Below are positions 62,956 to 64,000 of a stretch of 64,000 bases of DNA, piece by piece. The notes under the pieces were generated by a model. That model saw nothing but the letters and a program-made list of their open reading frames with translations, did not search any database and was not told the DNA's origin. A program made the translations under genes and the position numbers. The stretch covers positions 1,754,001 through 1,818,000 of the forward strand of contig NC_051087.1 of assembly GCF_901709675.1 (NCBI RefSeq), given 5' to 3'. Source of the stretch: Syngnathus acus (taxonomy: Eukaryota > Chordata > Actinopteri > Syngnathiformes > Syngnathidae). The first letter of the stretch is position 1. Every line of letters starts with the position of its first letter.

Positions 62956-64000
62956 GTAAGTGGCAAATGAGTGTGCCGCCATGGAAACTGACAAAATATC
63001 TTTCACTTCTAGTCATTTTTTTAAATAATCATGAAGATAAAAATCACACTTGAGAAACTTCAACAATCTTGAAAATCACGAAGTTGGTCAAAGTTGTCTA
63101 TCTACTGACAAATTCCAAAAGATGGAGATTATTTGTATGCTTCTATATCAAGTGAATATTGGCAATGCGTGATGTTTTTTTGTTTTTTTTGCGCCGCAGA
63201 AAATCACCACCCCGCATATGACCTTACAAAGTCTGTCGGCGATGAGTCTAATTTTAGGTTCGATAAAACGTTGCGAGCGACATTATGCGTCATACTTTAA
63301 ACGGGAAGTCGCTGTCACAATCAACCTTGAAGCTTTATTTGTTATGGTGTGTTTGATTTATGCCAAACCCAACAAAAGCAATCATTTAAATCAACTGGAT
63401 AGTTTAGGCCCTAAAGGACCTTAGATTTTGGGGGCGGGGCTAAAGGCACTTAGCGCCATCTTTCCGTCGGTGTGCCGCACAGCACAGTTGTCGGTTGCTC
63501 GGTAATAATAACCTAGCTTATTTCTGCCACCGCCGCGTGCCGTTAGCTAGCTCCGAAGCAAGCTAATCTCTGTTTTTGTCCATTTCTATTTCTCAACCTT
63601 GATAACAACACTCTTTCTGGTTCCCCCCTTTATTTTTTCACCTAAACAGTAACTTCAAAACACTTTTTAAAAATGAAATCCATTTGCTGTTTGCGTTTAA
63701 CTAATTGTGGTCGATACACAAATGCCATCAATCTCGCCTTTAGCCGTTAGCTCAATAAGGAGCATACAGGGGAATATTGCAGGAGGTTGAATTCCGTGGC
63801 TCTCGGGCTTCGAATAACACAAGCGGGGACCCTTGGGGTCGGAAGGGGGGTCATCTGCCTTTGGCTATTCTGGGCCACATACCCCACTCGGATCTAGGAG
63901 TGCCCAGGTCAGCTCCACGTCGCCGATATCCAGCCCAAACCTCCCCTGTCAAAATTTGCTCCGTTTATCTTTTCAAAATGGATACTGTCTTTTCTCAGTG
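62956..64000 (+). other. fbxw7 intron after the gamma-type exon
   Basis: No exon was recognised up to the window end. The shared fbxw7 exon expected to begin with a MKRKLDHG-like sequence is not present, so it lies further downstream. Confidence 0.55.

Overview
The window is compact vertebrate nuclear DNA, almost certainly from a ray-finned (teleost) fish. It holds intron-containing genes with GT-AG splice sites, long AC/GT microsatellites, a TA-flanked MITE and short introns. The encoded proteins read as diverged but full-length relatives of human chromosome 4 genes. All exon models below were built by hand from frame continuity, splice signals and recalled family sequences. No alignment was run.

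Layout, left to right: anxa5 (minus, 381-5298) lies head-to-head with uchl1 (plus, 6271-8680). A long limch1 gene follows (plus, 9762-23602, 32 coding exons). Then come tmem192 (plus, 25096-29870) and two minus-strand micropeptide loci. The first is apela (the Toddler/ELABELA hormone precursor, 31562-33108). The second is smim31 (35105-35361) with an unassigned sister-like coding exon upstream (36256-36370). marchf1 (plus, 37432-42762) converges on tma16 (minus, 43666-44967). tmem154 (plus, 46130-48476) and the 5' half of fbxw7 (plus, about 50.2 kb to beyond the window end) complete the order. For fbxw7 the alpha-type N-terminal exons and the separate gamma-type first exon are present; the shared F-box/WD40 exons lie beyond 64,000.

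The genes do not form a pathway. They are a syntenic block whose human relatives, from memory, sit on 4p13 (UCHL1, LIMCH1), 4q27 (ANXA5), 4q31.3 (TMEM154, FBXW7) and 4q32 (TMA16, MARCHF1, SMIM31, APELA, TMEM192). The block therefore looks like shuffled pieces of one ancestral chromosome.

The points most worth checking are these. (1) Two single-pass microprotein exons of identical length and phase sit beside apela, possibly as alternative first exons or a dicistronic message. (2) fbxw7 has a possible cysteine-rich N-terminal extension, preceded by an upstream ORF whose stop overlaps its start. (3) limch1 has a run of eight frame-neutral exons carrying a repeated KDDMxARR motif. (4) A roughly 330-bp alternating purine-pyrimidine tract ends close to an exact 24-bp copy of the next limch1 exon.
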